Part shown: one piece after another, positions 62,523-64,000 of the stretch
Numbering within the stretch: position 1 is the first letter of the stretch
Layout of the letters: each line of letters starts with the position of its first letter
Source: SVEL01 sp045126475
GTDB taxonomy: Bacteria; Bacillota; Clostridia; Lachnospirales; Lachnospiraceae
Reading direction: 5' to 3'
Length of the DNA stretch: 64,000 nucleotides
Assembly: GCA_045126475.1 (NCBI GenBank)
Contig: JBGVOL010000073.1
Location: 1 to 64,000 of the forward strand
Notes under the pieces: generated by a model
The model's database searches: none
Seen by the model: the letters and a program-made list of their open reading frames with translations, nothing else
Told to the model about the DNA's origin: nothing
Program-made: the position numbers and the translations under genes

Positions 62523-62612
62523 TTTGTTCTCCTTTTTGTCCTTAAAATGTCAGATTCTCAAAACATTTTCATCCTGTGCAATTATACTTAATAATACCGG
62601 TGTAGTCAAGAT

Positions 62613-62656
62613 AAAACACCCCTTGATTTTGTTAAAACAAAAACAAGGGGTGTTTT
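62613..62656 (-). terminator. Terminator downstream of groEL
   Basis: Perfect 13-bp stem AAAACACCCCTTG / CAAGGGGTGTTTT whose loop contains a second hairpin (TTTTGTT/AACAAAA). Confidence 0.85.
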
Positions 62657-62710
62657 CTTCGAAAATTTGAGCCTGTGACCACTTTACATTTTCTCAGCAT
62701 TTACTTATTC

Positions 62711-62750
62711 GAGCAAAATTTTATTTCATAAAATTTTGGTCAATTACATC
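62711..62750. repeat. GCAAAATT..AATTTTGGTCAAT hairpin at the groEL stop
   Basis: Hairpin AAAATTTTAT / ATAAAATTTT followed by GGTCAATTACATC, overlapping the groEL stop codon. Nearly the same arrangement, with flank GGTCAATAACATC, is found at 32893-32925 inside the 335-bp palindromic element. Confidence 0.6.
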
Positions 62751-64000
62751 ATGCCCATGCCGGCGCCGCCTGCAGGCATCTGTGGAACATCTTCCTTGAT
62801 TGTAGCAACAACAGATTCTGTTGTAAGAAGTGTTGATGCAACGCTTGTTGCATTCTGTAATGCACTTCTTGTAACCTTAACAGGATCAAGAATACCCGCA
62901 TCAACCATTGATACGTACTCTTCCTTGTATGCGTCAAATCCGACTCCTGCCTCTGACTCTCTTACCTTATTAACGATAACTGAGCCCTCAAGACCTGCAT
63001 TTGCAGCAATTGCATAAAGTGGAGCCTCAAGTGCTTTTAAGATTACGTTAGCACCTGTCTTCTCGTCACCCTCAAGCTGTGCAACGAGCTTTGCAACCTC
63101 CTTTGATGCGTGGATATATGCTGAACCACCACCTGCGATAATACCTTCTTCTACGGCTGCTCTTGTGGCATTTAAAGCGTCCTCCATACGGAGCTTGTTT
63201 TCCTTCATCTCTGTCTCTGTAGCTGCGCCAACACGGATAACTGCAACACCACCTGCAAGCTTAGCAAGTCTCTCCTGAAGCTTCTCTCTGTCGAAATCAG
63301 ATGTTGTTGACTCAATCTGATTCTTAATCTGTGCAACTCTTGCAGCGATTTCATCTTTGTCACCGCATCCGTCAACAATGATTGTATTCTCCTTCTGAAC
63401 CTTAACAGACTTAGCACGGCCAAGCATATCCATTGTTGTATCCTTAAGTTCTAAGCCAAGTTCCTCTGAAACTACTGTACCGCCTGTAAGAATAGCGATA
63501 TCCTTAAGCATTTCCTTTCTTCTGTCACCATAGCCCGGAGCCTTTACACCTACTACTGAGAATGTACCACGAAGCTTATTTACAATAAGTGTTGTAAGAG
63601 CCTCACCCTCAATATCCTCAGCAATTATGAGAAGCTTTGCACCTGACTGTACAATCTGCTCAAGTACAGGAAGGATTTCCTGAATATTTGAAATCTTCTT
63701 ATCTGTAATTAAGATGTATGGATTGTCAAGAACTGCTTCCATCTTATCCATATCTGTTGCCATATATGCTGAAATGTAACCTCTGTCAAACTGCATACCT
63801 TCAACTAAATCAAGCTCTGTAAGCATTGTCTTAGACTCTTCTATTGTAATTACACCATCATTTGAAACCTTCTCCATGGCATCGGCTACCATATTACCAA
63901 CAGACTCATCGCCTGCTGAAATAGCTGCAACCTTTGCAATCTGATCCTTGCCGTTAATCTTTGAAGACATCTTCTTAATAGATTCAACTGCAACATCTGT
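62744..64000 (-). CDS. groL: Chaperonin GroEL, partial (5' part outside the window)
   Basis: The C-terminal ~418 residues of GroEL; the reading frame is open to the window edge (TDVAVESIKKMSSKINGKDQIAKVAAISAGDE). The Hsp60 signature region AATETEMKENKLRMEDALNATRAAVEEGIIAGGG is intact, and the protein ends in the usual Gly/Met-rich tail (PAGGAGMGMM). The ATG inside the window at 63970 is not the true start. groES should lie just beyond the right edge. Confidence 0.96.
   Translation of the reverse strand, partial: TDVAVESIKKMSSKINGKDQIAKVAAISAGDESVGNMVADAMEKVSNDGVITIEESKTMLTELDLVEGMQFDRGYISAYMATDMDKMEAVLDNPYILITDKKISNIQEILPVLEQIVQSGAKLLIIAEDIEGEALTTLIVNKLRGTFSVVGVKAPGYGDRRKEMLKDIAILTGGTVVSEELGLELKDTTMDMLGRAKSVKVQKENTIIVDGCGDKDEIAARVAQIKNQIESTTSDFDREKLQERLAKLAGGVAVIRVGAATETEMKENKLRMEDALNATRAAVEEGIIAGGGSAYIHASKEVAKLVAQLEGDEKTGANVILKALEAPLYAIAANAGLEGSVIVNKVRESEAGVGFDAYKEEYVSMVDAGILDPVKVTRSALQNATSVASTLLTTESVVATIKEDVPQMPAGGAGMGMM

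Noticed and set aside
1..64000. tRNA or rRNA genes
   Set aside because: I inspected the larger intergenic gaps and saw no cloverleaf with a GTTCGA-type T-arm and no rRNA-like block; a tRNAscan run would settle it.

Overview
The window looks like chromosomal DNA from a low-GC Clostridia bacterium, most likely a gut Lachnospiraceae. The pointers are strong AGGAGG-type ribosome binding sites, TTGACA/TATAAT promoters, an AICAR transformylase separate from a PurO-type IMP cyclohydrolase, a T-box before thrS, a short (~440 aa) NadB, YesM/YesN two-component proteins, and DUF4143 and DUF3990 proteins. The genus cannot be fixed from the sequence. Almost every gene lies on the minus strand; the clear exceptions are an AraC regulator at 31.8 kb and a broken Rpn-type nuclease gene at 46.2 kb. 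I see no rRNA, tRNA or CRISPR array.

Layout. 0-5 kb: amidohydrolase, DUF4143 ATPase, GNAT, then purine genes (purO and AICAR formyltransferase) behind a ZTP riboswitch. 5-13 kb: C39-like peptidase, the NAD operon nadA-nadB-nadC with a palindromic operator, and a heterodimeric ABC exporter. 12.8-31.6 kb: an alpha-glucan locus. A YesM/YesN two-component pair sits upstream of malE-malF-malG, an extra binding lipoprotein, a lipoprotein alpha-amylase, a GH133 debranching enzyme and a pullulanase. A glycogen/maltodextrin phosphorylase and an oligo-1,6-glucosidase follow, and a divergent AraC regulator faces the glucosidase. Together they would cleave starch outside the cell, import maltodextrins and break them down by phosphorolysis and debranching. 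32.7-33.8 kb: a 335-bp palindromic element, a GNAT gene and a 22-bp perfect GC-rich hairpin. 33.8-37.6 kb: T-box - GNAT - thrS - auxin-efflux-type carrier. 37.7-39.7 kb: a LexA-boxed Y-family polymerase with a small YolD-like partner, and a VanZ-like protein.

39.9-46.9 kb is an accessory/defence-like island. It holds ParE/Phd toxin-antitoxin, DUF3990 (ADP-ribosyltransferase-like) with an HTH antitoxin, a YaaC-like protein, a Panacea-type antitoxin with a GNAT-like candidate toxin, an XRE repressor and a broken Rpn nuclease gene. Three diverged copies of one promoter-operator-leader cassette stand in front of the XRE gene, the Panacea pair and the YaaC-like gene. This suggests one repressor governs three modules, and it is the most system-like signal in the window.

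47-64 kb: two COG0523 metallochaperone-type GTPases, one with a striking His/Cys-rich tail and one fused to a DUF1980-like domain; a second DUF4143 ATPase; and an operon of two zinc-ribbon ABC transporters flanking a DUF1854 protein. That operon is preceded by a leader with tiny ORFs and an intrinsic terminator. Then come a chemotaxis receptor, a GGDEF-EAL protein, guaB, a small membrane protein and the 3' part of groEL, which runs off the right edge.
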